Below the pieces are notes generated by a model. It had not been told where the DNA came from and did no database searches. It saw nothing but the letters and a program-made list of their open reading frames with translations. Both the position numbers and the translations under genes were made by a program. A DNA stretch of 64,000 nucleotides from Sphingomonas sp. LY29. GTDB taxonomy: Bacteria; Pseudomonadota; Alphaproteobacteria; Sphingomonadales; Sphingomonadaceae. The stretch covers positions 2,354,001 to 2,418,000 of the forward strand of contig NZ_CP141587.1 in NCBI RefSeq assembly GCF_035593985.1, in the 5' to 3' direction. Of the stretch, positions 1 through 8,985 are shown one piece after another (position 1 is the first letter of the stretch; each line of letters opens with the position of its first letter).

Positions 1-338
1 GCTGCGTGCCGAATGCGGTCTTCTCCCACCCGCCTATCGCCGGCGTCGGCCTGACCGAGAGCGAAGCGCGCAGCAAATATGGGCAGATCCGCACGTTCAC
101 GAGCGATTTCAGGGCGATGAAGAACGTCCTTGCCGGCCGCAACGAGCGCTCGCTCTACAAGTTGATCGTCGATTCAGCGACCGACCGGATCGTCGGCATT
201 CACATGATCGGTCCCGATGCGCCGGAAATCCTGCAGTCCGCGGCGATCGCAGTGAAGGCTGGACTGAAGAAGCAGGACTTCGACAACACGGTCGCGCTTC
301 ACCCGACGATGGCCGAAGAACTGGTGCTGATGCGCTGA
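1..338 (+). CDS. gor: glutathione-disulfide reductase, C-terminal part (5' end outside window)
   Basis: The reading frame enters from the left edge and ends with TGA at 336-338, so only about the last 112 residues are present. They match the dimerisation domain of pyridine-nucleotide disulfide oxidoreductases: a FSHPPIAGVGLTE segment near the start and a terminal LHPTMAEE segment. The latter carries the His-Pro and Glu of the active site contributed by the partner subunit. The ending EELVLMR is typical of glutathione reductase, which reduces GSSG with NADPH in the cytosol. The FAD and NADPH domains and the redox cysteines lie outside the window. The stop overlaps the next start by one base (TGATG), suggesting co-transcription. 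Another family member, such as mercuric or trypanothione-type reductase, is less likely. Confidence 0.85.
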   Translation, partial: CVPNAVFSHPPIAGVGLTESEARSKYGQIRTFTSDFRAMKNVLAGRNERSLYKLIVDSATDRIVGIHMIGPDAPEILQSAAIAVKAGLKKQDFDNTVALHPTMAEELVLMR

Positions 339-1930
339 TGCACGACGTGCTGATCATCGGCGGTGGGCACAACGGCCTGACGTGCGCCTATTACCTGGCC
401 AAGAAGGGCCTGAAGGTCGCGATCCTCGAGGCGGCGGAAAAGGTCGGCGGGGCGGCGGTCACCGATGAATTCCATCCCGGCTTTCGCAATTCGGCCGCCA
501 GCTACACCGTGTCGCTGCTGCAGCCCAAGGTCATCCGCGACATGAAGCTGGAGCGGCACGGGCTCCAGGTCGTGTTACGCAAGATCGACAATTTCCTGCC
601 CGGTCCGAAGCGCAGTTACCTGCTGTCGGGACGCGGCGGACTGACGCGGTCGGAAATTGCTCGGCACGTTCCCGCCGACGGTGCGGCCTACGATCGCTAC
701 AGCGCCGAGTTGGAAACGGTCGTCCCGCTCATTCGCAAGTGGATCCTGCGCGCGCCGCCCCAGTCGGGGGGCGGGATCAAGGGCCTGGCTGCGCTTGCCA
801 GCCTTGGCCGAGATCTCGTCGGCCTGTCGCGCGACGAAGTTCGGATCGTCCACGAGTTCGCGACGAAGAGCGCGGGCGACATCCTCGATCGTTTCTTCGA
901 AGGCGATCTGACCAAGTCGCTATTCGCCTTCGACGGGATCGTCGGCAACTTCGCGTCGCCCTACACGCCGGGGACGGCCTATGTGCTGCTGCACCACCTG
1001 TTCGGCGAAGCCGCCGGCGTGCCCGGCGCGTGGGGCCATGCGATCGGCGGGATGGGGTCGATCACGCAAGCGATGGCGCGCGCGTGCCGCGAGGCGGGAG
1101 TCGACATCGTCCTCAACGCCCCGGTCGGTGAAGTGATCGTCGACAAGGGCCGCGCCGCGGGCGTCGTCGTGCAGGGCAAGGCGTGGCGCGCGGGAACGGT
1201 CGTCGCCAACGTCAATCCCAAGCTGCTGTTCGATCGCCTGGTCCCGAAGGGCGCGGCGGCGCGCCCGGTCGAAGAGCATTTCGCGCACTGGGGCTGCGAA
1301 AGCGCGACCTTCCGCATGAACGTTGCGCTCGACAAGCTGCCCAACTTCACCGCGCTTCCCGGCCGGGGCGACCACCTCACGGCGGGGATCATCATCGCGC
1401 CGTCGATGGACTATATGCACCGGGCCTACGCCGAGGCGGCGCTGCATGGCTGGACGACCAAGCCGGTGGTCGAGATGCTGATCCCGTCGACGCTCGATCC
1501 GGGATTAGCGCCCAAGGGCAAGCATGTCGCGTCGCTGTTCTGCCAGCATTTCCGTTATGCGCTGCCCGACGGTCGCCGCTGGGACGACGAGCGCGAGGAG
1601 GCGGCCGACGCAATCATCGCCACGGTCGACGAACAGGCACCCGGCTTCGCCAAGTCGGTGATCGCGCGCCAGATCCATTCGCCGCTCGATTTGGAACGTC
1701 GCTTCGGGCTGATTGGCGGCGACATCTTCCACGGCAAGATGGGGTCGGACCAATTGTTCAGCGCCCGCCCGATGATCGGCGCGGCGGACTATCGGATGCC
1801 GCTTCCGGGCCTGTACCTGTGCGGATCGGGCGCGCATCCGGGCGGCGGGGTGACCGGTGCGCCGGGGCATAACGCCGCGCAGGCCGTACTGGCCGATGTC
1901 AGGCCGCGCCTGTGGAAACGGCGCGCGTGA
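338..1930 (+). CDS. FAD-dependent oxidoreductase (phytoene desaturase/PYROXD2-like)
   Basis: A 530-residue flavoprotein. Residues 3-30 hold a Rossmann dinucleotide-binding segment (VLIIGGGHNG) followed by an acidic strand end (ILEAAEKVGGAAVT), as in the phytoene desaturase and PYROXD2 branch of amine-oxidase-like enzymes. The C-terminus has the expected second FAD contact (GLYLCGSGAHPGGGVTGAPGHNAA, split here as GLYLCGSGAHPG and GGVTGAPGHNAA). It has no signal peptide or transmembrane segment. It starts one base into the stop of the glutathione reductase gene and overlaps the CoA-transferase gene by 19 bases, so the three probably form one transcript. There are no carotenoid genes nearby, so a true carotenoid desaturase role is unlikely. 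The substrate is unknown. Confidence 0.85.
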   Translation: MHDVLIIGGGHNGLTCAYYLAKKGLKVAILEAAEKVGGAAVTDEFHPGFRNSAASYTVSLLQPKVIRDMKLERHGLQVVLRKIDNFLPGPKRSYLLSGRGGLTRSEIARHVPADGAAYDRYSAELETVVPLIRKWILRAPPQSGGGIKGLAALASLGRDLVGLSRDEVRIVHEFATKSAGDILDRFFEGDLTKSLFAFDGIVGNFASPYTPGTAYVLLHHLFGEAAGVPGAWGHAIGGMGSITQAMARACREAGVDIVLNAPVGEVIVDKGRAAGVVVQGKAWRAGTVVANVNPKLLFDRLVPKGAAARPVEEHFAHWGCESATFRMNVALDKLPNFTALPGRGDHLTAGIIIAPSMDYMHRAYAEAALHGWTTKPVVEMLIPSTLDPGLAPKGKHVASLFCQHFRYALPDGRRWDDEREEAADAIIATVDEQAPGFAKSVIARQIHSPLDLERRFGLIGGDIFHGKMGSDQLFSARPMIGAADYRMPLPGLYLCGSGAHPGGGVTGAPGHNAAQAVLADVRPRLWKRRA

Positions 1931-3132
1931 AGCCGCTCGACGGCATCCGCGTCCTCGACCTCAGCCGCGTCCTCGCGGGGCCGTGGGCGACGCAGACACT
2001 CGCCGATCTGGGCGCGGAGGTCATCAAGGTCGAGCAGCCGGGCGCGGGCGACGATACCCGCCACTGGGGTCCGCCGTGGCACGAGCATGACGGCGAAAAG
2101 GTTGCCGCTTATTTCCTCGCGGCCAATCGCGGGAAGCGCTCGGTCGCGATCGACTTTTCGTCGCCGGACGGGGCTGCGCTGGTGCGCCGGATGGCAGAAA
2201 GCTGCGACGTGCTGGTCGAAAACTTCAAGGTCGGCGGGCTCGCCAAATTCGGGCTCGACGCAGCTTCTCTGCGCGCCGCCAACCCGCGTCTGATCTACGC
2301 TTCGATCACCGGATTCGGGCAGGACGGGCCGTACGCTCAGCGCGCAGGGTACGACTATATCATCCAGGCGATGGGCGGACTGATGAGCCTGACTGGCCAA
2401 ACCGACGGCGTGCCCGGCGGCGGCCCGATGCGGACCGGAGTCGCGGTCGCCGACCTGTTCACCGGCATGTACACCGCCAATGCGATCATGGCGGCTTTAG
2501 TCGGGCGTGCGCGGACCGGGAAGGGCGCGACCATCGACATGGCGCTGTTCGACACCCAACTCGCCATGCTTGCCAACCAGGCGTCCAATGCGCTCGTCAG
2601 CGGGCGCGACCCTGGCCGGCAAGGGGCGGGGCATCCCAACATCGTGCCGTATCAGCCGTTCGACGCGTCCGATCAGGCGGTGGTCGTCGCCGTCGGCAAC
2701 GATCGCCAGTTTGCGCGGTTCGCGGACATTCTCGGTCATGCCGAGTGGGCGAGCGACGCGGCCTATTCAACCAACGCCGCACGGGTTGCCTCGCGCGATC
2801 GACTAGTGCCGATGATCGAGGCGATTATGGCCGAGCATCCTGCGGCCCATTGGCTCGAAAAGCTCGAAACGGCCGGAATTCCCGCCGGGCCGATCAACGG
2901 TGTCAGGCGGGCGCTGTCCGACCCACAGGCGCGTCATCGCGGCGTCCGAGTCACCGCGGGTGGCGGCGCGCTCGGCGAAGTGCCGATGGTCGGCTCCCCG
3001 ATCCGCATCGACGGCGAACGTCAGGACGCGCCTCTGCCGCCGCCCGCGCTTGGCGAGCATGGCGACTTGCTGCGTGAATGGCTCGGGAACGACGAACTCG
3101 AGCGGCTGCGCGCCGCCGGTGTCGTCGGCTAG
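1912..3132 (+). CDS. CaiB/BaiF family CoA-transferase
   Basis: A 406-residue class III CoA-transferase. Visible family hallmarks are the N-terminal LDGIRVLDLSRVLAGPW segment, ADLGAEVIKVEQPGAGD, the NPRLIYASITGFGQDGPYA segment, and VAVADLFTG, whose Asp is the expected catalytic residue forming an acyl anhydride. The family moves CoA between carboxylic acids in the cytosol (carnitine, formyl/oxalyl, bile acid or succinyl substrates). The substrate here cannot be read from sequence. The start is GTG at 1912, inside the end of the FAD oxidoreductase gene; an in-frame GTG at 1927 is an alternative. The 3' end overlaps the convergent membrane-protein gene by 4 bases. Confidence 0.88.
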   Translation: METARVKPLDGIRVLDLSRVLAGPWATQTLADLGAEVIKVEQPGAGDDTRHWGPPWHEHDGEKVAAYFLAANRGKRSVAIDFSSPDGAALVRRMAESCDVLVENFKVGGLAKFGLDAASLRAANPRLIYASITGFGQDGPYAQRAGYDYIIQAMGGLMSLTGQTDGVPGGGPMRTGVAVADLFTGMYTANAIMAALVGRARTGKGATIDMALFDTQLAMLANQASNALVSGRDPGRQGAGHPNIVPYQPFDASDQAVVVAVGNDRQFARFADILGHAEWASDAAYSTNAARVASRDRLVPMIEAIMAEHPAAHWLEKLETAGIPAGPINGVRRALSDPQARHRGVRVTAGGGALGEVPMVGSPIRIDGERQDAPLPPPALGEHGDLLREWLGNDELERLRAAGVVG

Positions 3133-3851
3133 TCCAGCTTTTCTTCCTTGTAGCGCGACTGGATGAAGCGGCCTTGCGTTTCGAACGCGGCCAAGTCTGC
3201 CCGGGCCAGCTTTTCCGAAATATCTCCGAGCGCCTGCCGGCCGGCGGCTAGCGCGTCGATCAGGCGCTGATCGACGCTGACGCCTTCGCCATCGGCGTCG
3301 CCGCGATAGGCGGCGGGTACGTGGAGATAGCGGTCGATGAGGCCGGGAAGGTGGGTCGACATCAGCCGCCGTGCGTCCTGCGCATTGGGATCCATCTGAT
3401 CGACCCGCGCCAGCGTTTCGCGCAAGGGCGGCAGCGCTGCGGACAGTTGGTCGATCTGCGCCTGCGCGGGCGCGGGGAGCGCCTTGCGGGTGCGATAGAT
3501 GTAGCTGTCGAACTGCTGAACCATCTCGTCGTTCGGAAGCTCGGTCGAAATCGACGGCGCCTTGATGCGGTCGATCCCGCCGATCAACGTGACCACCGCA
3601 AGCGCCATCGCCAGGCTGACCGCGGCGAGGAAGCCAATCATTCCGATCGGAACGAACAATCCAATCACGATCGTTGCGATCGACACGGCGAGCACAAGCA
3701 AGGTCGCCCGGGTCAGCGCACGGCCGAACCGACCGAACATGCGGTCACGCTCACGCAGCGCGGCCGATCGCACCGGCCCCTTGCGCTGGTCGACCTGCGC
3801 CATCACCCGATCGGCCCGCGCGAGGACCATGTCGAAGCGCTCGGTGCTCAT
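3129..3851 (-). CDS. membrane protein paired with TelA (possible XpaC-like)
   Basis: A 240-residue protein with a charged N-terminal helix, two adjacent hydrophobic segments at about residues 48-92, and a mostly helical soluble C-terminal half. The start ATG at 3851 overlaps the telA stop (ATGA), so the two are translationally coupled. In Firmicutes TelA-like proteins are encoded next to XpaC, which also has N-terminal membrane helices and a helical tail. I infer from position and topology that this is the functional counterpart; I cannot demonstrate homology. It ends head-to-head with the CoA-transferase gene, sharing 4 bases. No catalytic motif is visible. Confidence 0.6.
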   Translation of the reverse strand: MSTERFDMVLARADRVMAQVDQRKGPVRSAALRERDRMFGRFGRALTRATLLVLAVSIATIVIGLFVPIGMIGFLAAVSLAMALAVVTLIGGIDRIKAPSISTELPNDEMVQQFDSYIYRTRKALPAPAQAQIDQLSAALPPLRETLARVDQMDPNAQDARRLMSTHLPGLIDRYLHVPAAYRGDADGEGVSVDQRLIDALAAGRQALGDISEKLARADLAAFETQGRFIQSRYKEEKLD

Positions 3852-5068
3852 TTCTTGTCGATCGGCGTGAACGGCGAGGTCGCATTCTCAAGCCGGCCCT
3901 GCGACACGCCTTCGGCGCGGGCGATGTAGCCCTTGGACTTCTCGACTTCGCTGCCGAGCGTGTCGACGGTCTGCTTCATGTTGGCGAGCGCCTGAAGCTT
4001 GAAAGTGTCGATCTGATCCATCGTCTCGTAGATGTTCTGGAACGCGCGCTGGAGCGTTTCGAGCGGAATCGTCGAGGTCGCGGCCTGCTCGTGGATCGCG
4101 CCGGTCTGGGTACGGAGCAGCTCGCCGGTGGTGTCGATCATGTTGGCGGTGGTCGTGTTGAGCGCGCTGACCTGCTCCAGCACCAGCCGCTGGTTGGTCA
4201 TCGCCTGCGCGACCGTCACCGCGGTACGGAGCGCCGCCACGGTCGTGGTCGAGGCGCGGTCGACGCCCTTCACCAGCTCGACATTGTTCTTCTTGACGAG
4301 GTCGAGCGCGAGGTAGCCCTGCACCGTGACCGCCATCTGCGTCAGTAGGTCGGTGGTGCGCTGGCGCGTGTAGAACAACGCCGTCTCGCGGATGGCTTTG
4401 GCCTTGGCCGGGTCGGTCGCATCGAGCTCGTTCGCCTTGTCTTCCAGCGTCTTGTCGAGGCTCTTGGAGATGTGGATCATCTGCTCGAGCCGGTGCATCG
4501 TCTTCCACAGGCCCGACCGCTCGGTGTCGATCGCGGCATTGTCCATCAGCAGTTCGTCCTTGCCATTGGCAAGGCGGCTGAGGATTGCCGAGATGTGTGT
4601 CTGGCTGCTGCGATACTGGTCGAAGTAGTTGTTGATCTTGTTGCCGAAGGGAATGATGCCGAGGAACTTGCGGCCGCTCATCGCCTTTCCGTTTTCCTTC
4701 GGGTCGAGCTTTTCGACCGTGCGGCGAAGCTCGGTCAGGTCGGCGCCAATGCCGGTATCGCTGTCGATCGCCTTGACCGGTCGGTCGAGGAAGCGGTTCG
4801 ACGCGCCGGCGGCCTCGGCGATTTCCTTGCGGCCCATCGCGGTAAGCTGATCGACCTTTTTGCCGAATTCGGGGCTGTTGGCGTCCAGCGCCGCCAGTTC
4901 GTCGACGAACTTGGCGACCTTGGAGTCGAGCTCGGTGGTTTCCTCGCCTTTCAGCGGGACCAGCCCCGCGGCCTCGTGCACCGCGATCGGCTGCAGCGCC
5001 TCCGGCGGCTCCAGCTTGATGCGGGTCGCGGTGGCGGTCGGCGTTTCGATTGGCGCGTCGCTGGCCAT
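3848..5068 (-). CDS. telA: TelA family toxic-anion resistance protein
   Basis: A 406-residue, almost entirely helical cytosolic protein matching the TelA/KlaA family (tellurite and other toxic-anion resistance). Recognisable parts are the N-terminal LDSKVAKFVDELAALDANSP region, the central KNNVELVKGVDRASTTTVAALRTAV block and the final helical stretch ending in SKGYIARAEGV. The frame is open upstream to 5140, but ATG at 5068 is preferred because AGAAGGA lies about 9 bases before it and the extra 24 residues look like untranslated leader. A sigma70-like promoter lies at 5147-5174. The membrane protein follows directly. The family's molecular function is unsettled; links to envelope stress are established only for some relatives. 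Confidence 0.88.
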   Translation of the reverse strand: MASDAPIETPTATATRIKLEPPEALQPIAVHEAAGLVPLKGEETTELDSKVAKFVDELAALDANSPEFGKKVDQLTAMGRKEIAEAAGASNRFLDRPVKAIDSDTGIGADLTELRRTVEKLDPKENGKAMSGRKFLGIIPFGNKINNYFDQYRSSQTHISAILSRLANGKDELLMDNAAIDTERSGLWKTMHRLEQMIHISKSLDKTLEDKANELDATDPAKAKAIRETALFYTRQRTTDLLTQMAVTVQGYLALDLVKKNNVELVKGVDRASTTTVAALRTAVTVAQAMTNQRLVLEQVSALNTTTANMIDTTGELLRTQTGAIHEQAATSTIPLETLQRAFQNIYETMDQIDTFKLQALANMKQTVDTLGSEVEKSKGYIARAEGVSQGRLENATSPFTPIDKK

Positions 5069-5146
5069 GGTCACTCGTTCCTTCTTCTCAAGCCCTTTGC
5101 GCGAGGGTGAACGGCCCACCGGACCCGCGCAAGGGGTCATAGCTGT

Positions 5147-5174
5147 ATTATAGGGCTAAGACGCACCGCTTCAA
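5147..5174 (-). promoter_or_regulatory. putative sigma70 promoter of telA operon
   Basis: On the minus strand TTGAAG (5174-5169) and TATAAT (5152-5147) are separated by 16 bases, about 80 bases before the telA ATG. The -10 is a perfect consensus match. Confidence 0.6.
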
Positions 5175-5287
5175 GCCGATAGGCGGTGGGAATGGTTACC
5201 CAGCCGTCAACCATAGAGCGGAACGACTTGCTTACCGTGACCGAGATAGAGCGGGCGCAGAAAAGTCGACCGACCGGGGGTTCAGCC

Positions 5288-6598
5288 ATGTTCAAGGCAC
5301 TCAAAAAGCTGTGGAATGACGATCGCGGGAACATCCTGGTGATCGGTGCGGTGACGCTGCCGCTTGTCGTGGGATCGGCGGGCCTTGCGACCGATACGAT
5401 CCAGTGGGCCCTGTGGAAGCGCCAGTTGCAGCGCGCGGCGGACTCGGCCGCGATGGCGGCGGTCTATGAGCGCGTGCGGGCAGCGGGCGAGACGACGAAC
5501 GTCAGCGGCGTCGTCACGCGCGATCTCGAGCTGAACCAGCACACGGGCATCGATCTCATCACCGGATACCCTAAAATCACCTTTCCGGCCGACACGACCG
5601 ACAAGAAGCGGCAAGTGTACGTTCAACTCGCGGTGAAGCGCGAGCTGACTTTCAGTTCCATGTTCATGCGATCGCCCCCCAACATCATTGCCGGGGCTAC
5701 CGCCGCGGCGATTCCGAGCGCCGAAGTGTGCGTGCTTGGGCTTGATCGTCGCAACGTAACGGCGCTTGAAATTGGCGGCAGCACCAGCGTCAATCTCGAC
5801 AAATGCTCTGGTATGTCGAATTCCACTCACCCAAATCAGGCCGCAACAAACGTCGGAAATGGCTCGACGTTCACAGCCAATAAGCTAATGGCCGCAGGCG
5901 GCGTACAGGGTTCGAAATCGGATAAATGGCAGGTCGGCAGCTACGAGCCCGCGACGCCAGCAATCGACGATCCTCTTGCCGCGTTACCCACTCCGTCGAC
6001 CTGCGACAAAACGATTACGATCTCCGACAAACAACAGGATTATCCTATTGATAGGTCGGGAAGCGGTTGGGATGACGCCGGCAAAGTCACCTGCATCACC
6101 GGCGGCCTCGATATTAAAGGCAAGCTTACCCTCGGCAGCGGAACATACGTCGTCAACGGCGGCGATCTGACGATGCACGACTCAGGGACGAAGCTGATCT
6201 GCACGAGCTGCACCATCATTCTGTCGAACATGTCCAATCCGGCTGCGACTGGAAACTTCAGGATGAATGGCGGCGAGGTCAGCGTCTCTGCTCCATCGTC
6301 GGGCACTTACAAGGGCGTAGCGTTCTATCAGGATCGCCGAGCGACCGACGACAACCAATACTCGACGGCGCAGAATTTCGTGAACGGCAACAGTGACGCA
6401 TCGATCACAGGAGCGATCTACACTCCGGGTCGATCGCTGAAGTACAACGGTGGCGGGGGCACGACCGGTTCGTGCATGCAAGTGATTGGCAAACGCGTCT
6501 CGTTCAGCGGAAACTCGAAGTTCAAGTTGAGCACAGAATGCGGCGCCAATGGTCCTCCGCCCATCCAAGGTGGCCAGCGCATTCGGCTGGTCGGGTAA
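5288..6598 (+). CDS. TadG-like pilus assembly/secreted protein
   Basis: A 436-residue protein. The N-terminus (WNDDRGNILVIGAVTLPL, then a hydrophobic segment and an Ala-rich helix) is the TadE/TadG Flp-like signal: a short charged leader, DRRG-type motif and one membrane helix at about residues 15-38. Residues from about 170 on are Gly/Ser/Thr-rich with regular short strands (GGLDIKGKLTLGSGTYVVNG) and look like a beta-rich surface domain, with cysteines likely forming disulfides. ATG at 5288 is chosen over 5186 because it places the motif at the N-terminus as usual; the ribosome site is weak. Two TadE-like genes follow with overlapping stop-start codons. Base composition around 5800-6500 is less GC-rich than its neighbours. 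No secretion ATPase is nearby. Confidence 0.75.
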   Translation: MFKALKKLWNDDRGNILVIGAVTLPLVVGSAGLATDTIQWALWKRQLQRAADSAAMAAVYERVRAAGETTNVSGVVTRDLELNQHTGIDLITGYPKITFPADTTDKKRQVYVQLAVKRELTFSSMFMRSPPNIIAGATAAAIPSAEVCVLGLDRRNVTALEIGGSTSVNLDKCSGMSNSTHPNQAATNVGNGSTFTANKLMAAGGVQGSKSDKWQVGSYEPATPAIDDPLAALPTPSTCDKTITISDKQQDYPIDRSGSGWDDAGKVTCITGGLDIKGKLTLGSGTYVVNGGDLTMHDSGTKLICTSCTIILSNMSNPAATGNFRMNGGEVSVSAPSSGTYKGVAFYQDRRATDDNQYSTAQNFVNGNSDASITGAIYTPGRSLKYNGGGGTTGSCMQVIGKRVSFSGNSKFKLSTECGANGPPPIQGGQRIRLVG

Positions 6599-7056
6599 TG
6601 AAGCGTTTCCTCTCATCCCTGCGGAACGATCGGCGCGGGGTGGCGACCATTGAACTCGCCATCATGGCCCCCGTCCTTGCCACCATGATCGTCGGCGTCG
6701 TGGACCTGAGCAACGCATTCGGACGCAAGTTGGCCCTTGAACAGGCCACGCAGCGTGCCGTCGAAAAAGTCATGCAGACTACGCTGGAAGCAACTGCAGA
6801 GGACGTCATCAAGGGCGAAGCTGCAGCGCAAGCCGGGATCGACACGAGCGCAGTAACAGTGACCTACCAGTTGGAATGCAACGAGGTGAAGCAGGCCCTA
6901 TATTCCTCTGAATGCGCGGCAACCGAACGGGAATCGCGATACCTGCTTGTGACGGCGAACGATAAATATACTCCGATGTTTCCGGTGAAGTTTCTCGGCA
7001 TCAATGCCGACGGGACCTACCACCTGAGTTCTACGTCGGGATTGAGGACACAATGA
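6598..7056 (+). CDS. TadE-family pilus protein
   Basis: A 152-residue protein with the TadE signature: basic leader, NDRRGVATIELAIMAPVL at residues 9-26, one hydrophobic helix, then a polar region with two cysteines (VTYQLECNEVK and YSSECAAT) that may form a disulfide. TadE-like pseudopilins act in the inner membrane and periplasm during Flp/Tad pilus assembly. The start ATG at 6598 overlaps the TadG-like stop (TAATG); the open frame extends further upstream, but that part is antisense-like and lies inside the previous gene. It overlaps the next TadE gene by 4 bases. Confidence 0.8.
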   Translation: MKRFLSSLRNDRRGVATIELAIMAPVLATMIVGVVDLSNAFGRKLALEQATQRAVEKVMQTTLEATAEDVIKGEAAAQAGIDTSAVTVTYQLECNEVKQALYSSECAATERESRYLLVTANDKYTPMFPVKFLGINADGTYHLSSTSGLRTQ

Positions 7057-7439
7057 TGCGCCTTTCCCGTCTTCTCCGCGATCCCCGGGGTGCCACCGCA
7101 ATCGAACTCGCATTTGCATTGCCCATTTTCTTGATGATGGTCTGGGCGATCTTTCAGTTTGGCCTGATGTTCCGCGCGATGTCGGGTATGCAACACGCGC
7201 TTGGTGAAGGCGCGCGTTATGCAACCTTGTATCCAAAGCCGCCGACGGCGGACGTGAAAACGCTGATCGAAGCCAAGGTGTTCGGGATCCGCCCTGGCAC
7301 CTTCCGTGTTACCGATCCCGTCGTTGGGACCGGATACCTCGATCTGCAGGTGACCTACACGCAGCCGACCGACCTGATCTTCGTACCCGGGCCGACAATC
7401 AGCGTCAGCCGTACCAAGCGGGTGTGGGTCGCGTCCTAA
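7053..7439 (+). CDS. TadE-family pilus protein
   Basis: A 128-residue TadE-like protein: DPRGATAIELAFALPIFL at about residues 10-27 followed by a transmembrane helix, then an EGARYATLYP segment common in TadE pseudopilins. It is the last gene of a three-gene tad-like operon (5288-7439) with ATGA coupling to the gene before; a second in-frame ATG three bases on is possible. It ends convergently with the enoyl-CoA hydratase gene, sharing 4 bases. The tad ATPase, secretin and prepilin peptidase are not in the window, so these may be minor pilins working with a cluster elsewhere. Confidence 0.82.
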   Translation: MMRLSRLLRDPRGATAIELAFALPIFLMMVWAIFQFGLMFRAMSGMQHALGEGARYATLYPKPPTADVKTLIEAKVFGIRPGTFRVTDPVVGTGYLDLQVTYTQPTDLIFVPGPTISVSRTKRVWVAS

Positions 7440-8200
7440 CGCGCGGCGCGCGCGGCAAAGAAGTTGGCGATCGCCTGCTTCACTTCGTCGCTCGACAATC
7501 GCTCGCTGAAGTGACCATTTTCCATTTCCATCCGCTCCAGCACCTCGGCGCGATCCTCGCGGCGTAGCAGGGCCTGCGTCTGCCGCAGTGCCTCGGCAGG
7601 CTTGGCGAGCATCGAGGCGACCACGGCATCGAGCCGCGCCTTAAGTTCGCCCTTGGGCACCGCGTGACTGGCAAGTCCCATGTCGACCGCCTCCTGCGCG
7701 CCGAACGGTTCGCCAAGCAGCAGGTATCGCGCGGCGCGGCGCCGACCCGACAGTCGCGGCATCAACAGTGAGCTCGCGGCCTCAGGTACGAGTCCCAGAT
7801 CGACGAACGGCATCACGAAGCGACTGCCTTCCTCGGCAAGGACGAGGTCGCAGTGAAAAAGCAGAGTCGTCCCGATGCCGACGGCATTGCCGTGGACCGC
7901 CGCCACCAATGGCACTTCATTCGCCGCGAGCGCTCGAAGCAACCGCCACACCGGAATGTCCGCATCGGTACCCGGAGCCGGCATTTCCTTCAGGAAATCG
8001 CCAAGGTCGTTGCCCGCGGTGAAGTCCTCGCCCTGACCCTCGAGCGTGACCAGTCGGATGGTCGGATCGGTCGCCGCGCTTTCGATCGCGTCGGCCAGCG
8101 CCGCATACATGGCGACGGTGATTGCGTTGCGCCGTTCGGGTCGTGTCAGGGTCAGCGCCAGTTGCGCGCCGCGTCGCTCGATCAGGATATTCTCGCTCAT
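7436..8200 (-). CDS. enoyl-CoA hydratase/isomerase family protein
   Basis: A 254-residue crotonase-fold enzyme. Visible features are the N-terminal LTRPERRNAIT segment, the oxyanion-hole region (FTAGNDLGDFL), and VAAVHGNAVGIGTTLLFHCDLV with the following MPFVDLGLVPEAAS. The second catalytic Glu position appears as Glu in LVPEA, while the first is less clear, so hydratase versus isomerase activity is uncertain. It acts on acyl-CoA thioesters in the cytosol. The open frame extends to 8482, but ATG at 8200 fits the family start and has GGAGAG upstream. It stands alone, divergent from the aldolase gene. Confidence 0.85.
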   Translation of the reverse strand: MSENILIERRGAQLALTLTRPERRNAITVAMYAALADAIESAATDPTIRLVTLEGQGEDFTAGNDLGDFLKEMPAPGTDADIPVWRLLRALAANEVPLVAAVHGNAVGIGTTLLFHCDLVLAEEGSRFVMPFVDLGLVPEAASSLLMPRLSGRRRAARYLLLGEPFGAQEAVDMGLASHAVPKGELKARLDAVVASMLAKPAEALRQTQALLRREDRAEVLERMEMENGHFSERLSSDEVKQAIANFFAARAAR

Positions 8201-8293
8201 CGCCTGCTCTCCACCATCCCGAATCGGGTGACCTTGATGCACCGGGCGGCTAGGGGGGAGCAAATGTGACGCAAACCGCAGGGGCCGATTGCC

Positions 8294-8947
8294 ATGAAAT
8301 TCTTTGCCGACACCGCCGAGATTGCTGACATCAAGGAATTGGCCGACATCGGCCTGCTCGACGGGGTAACTACCAACCCGTCGCTGATCAAGAAGTCGGG
8401 CCGCGACTTCATCGAAGTCGTCAAGGAAATTGCCGGCATCTGCCCGGGTCCGATTTCGGCCGAGGTCGTTGCACTCGACCATGACGGAATGATGCGCGAG
8501 GCAGAGACTCTCCGCCGGCTGGCCGACAACATCGCGATCAAGGTGCCGCTAACGGTCGATGGCCTCAAGACCTGCAAGGCGCTGAGCGACGACGGCACGA
8601 TGGTCAACGTGACGCTTTGCTTCTCGGCCAATCAGGCGCTGCTGGCGGCGAAGTCGGGTGCGACTTTCATTTCTCCGTTCGTCGGACGTCACGACGATAT
8701 CGGCTATCCGGGCATGGAGCTGATTTCCGACATCCGGATCATCTACGACAATTACGATTTCGCGACGCAGATTCTGGTCGCCAGCGTCCGCAGCCCGATT
8801 CACGTCCATGACTCGGCCAAGCTGGGTGCCGACGTGATGACCGCGCCACCCGCGATCATCAAGCAGATGTTCAAGCACCCGCTGACGGACAATGGCATCG
8901 CCGCCTTCCTGAAGGATTGGGAAGCGACCGGGCAGAAGATCGGCTGA
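8294..8947 (+). CDS. fsa: fructose-6-phosphate aldolase/transaldolase-like enzyme
   Basis: A 217-residue protein of the small transaldolase class. It begins [10 protein letters not shown], has GVTTNPSLI at residues 24-32, and the Schiff-base lysine is expected at K83 in NIAIKVPLT. The length matches FSA/TalC enzymes, which interconvert fructose 6-phosphate with dihydroxyacetone and glyceraldehyde 3-phosphate, or act as transaldolase. Active-site residues that separate the two activities cannot be judged with certainty here. It is a single cytosolic gene with its own start and lies ahead of DUF484-xerC. Confidence 0.9.
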   Translation: MKFFADTAEIADIKELADIGLLDGVTTNPSLIKKSGRDFIEVVKEIAGICPGPISAEVVALDHDGMMREAETLRRLADNIAIKVPLTVDGLKTCKALSDDGTMVNVTLCFSANQALLAAKSGATFISPFVGRHDDIGYPGMELISDIRIIYDNYDFATQILVASVRSPIHVHDSAKLGADVMTAPPAIIKQMFKHPLTDNGIAAFLKDWEATGQKIG

Positions 8948-8985
8948 GGGCGGATTATTAACCGTGTCGCGCTAGGCTGCGCGGC

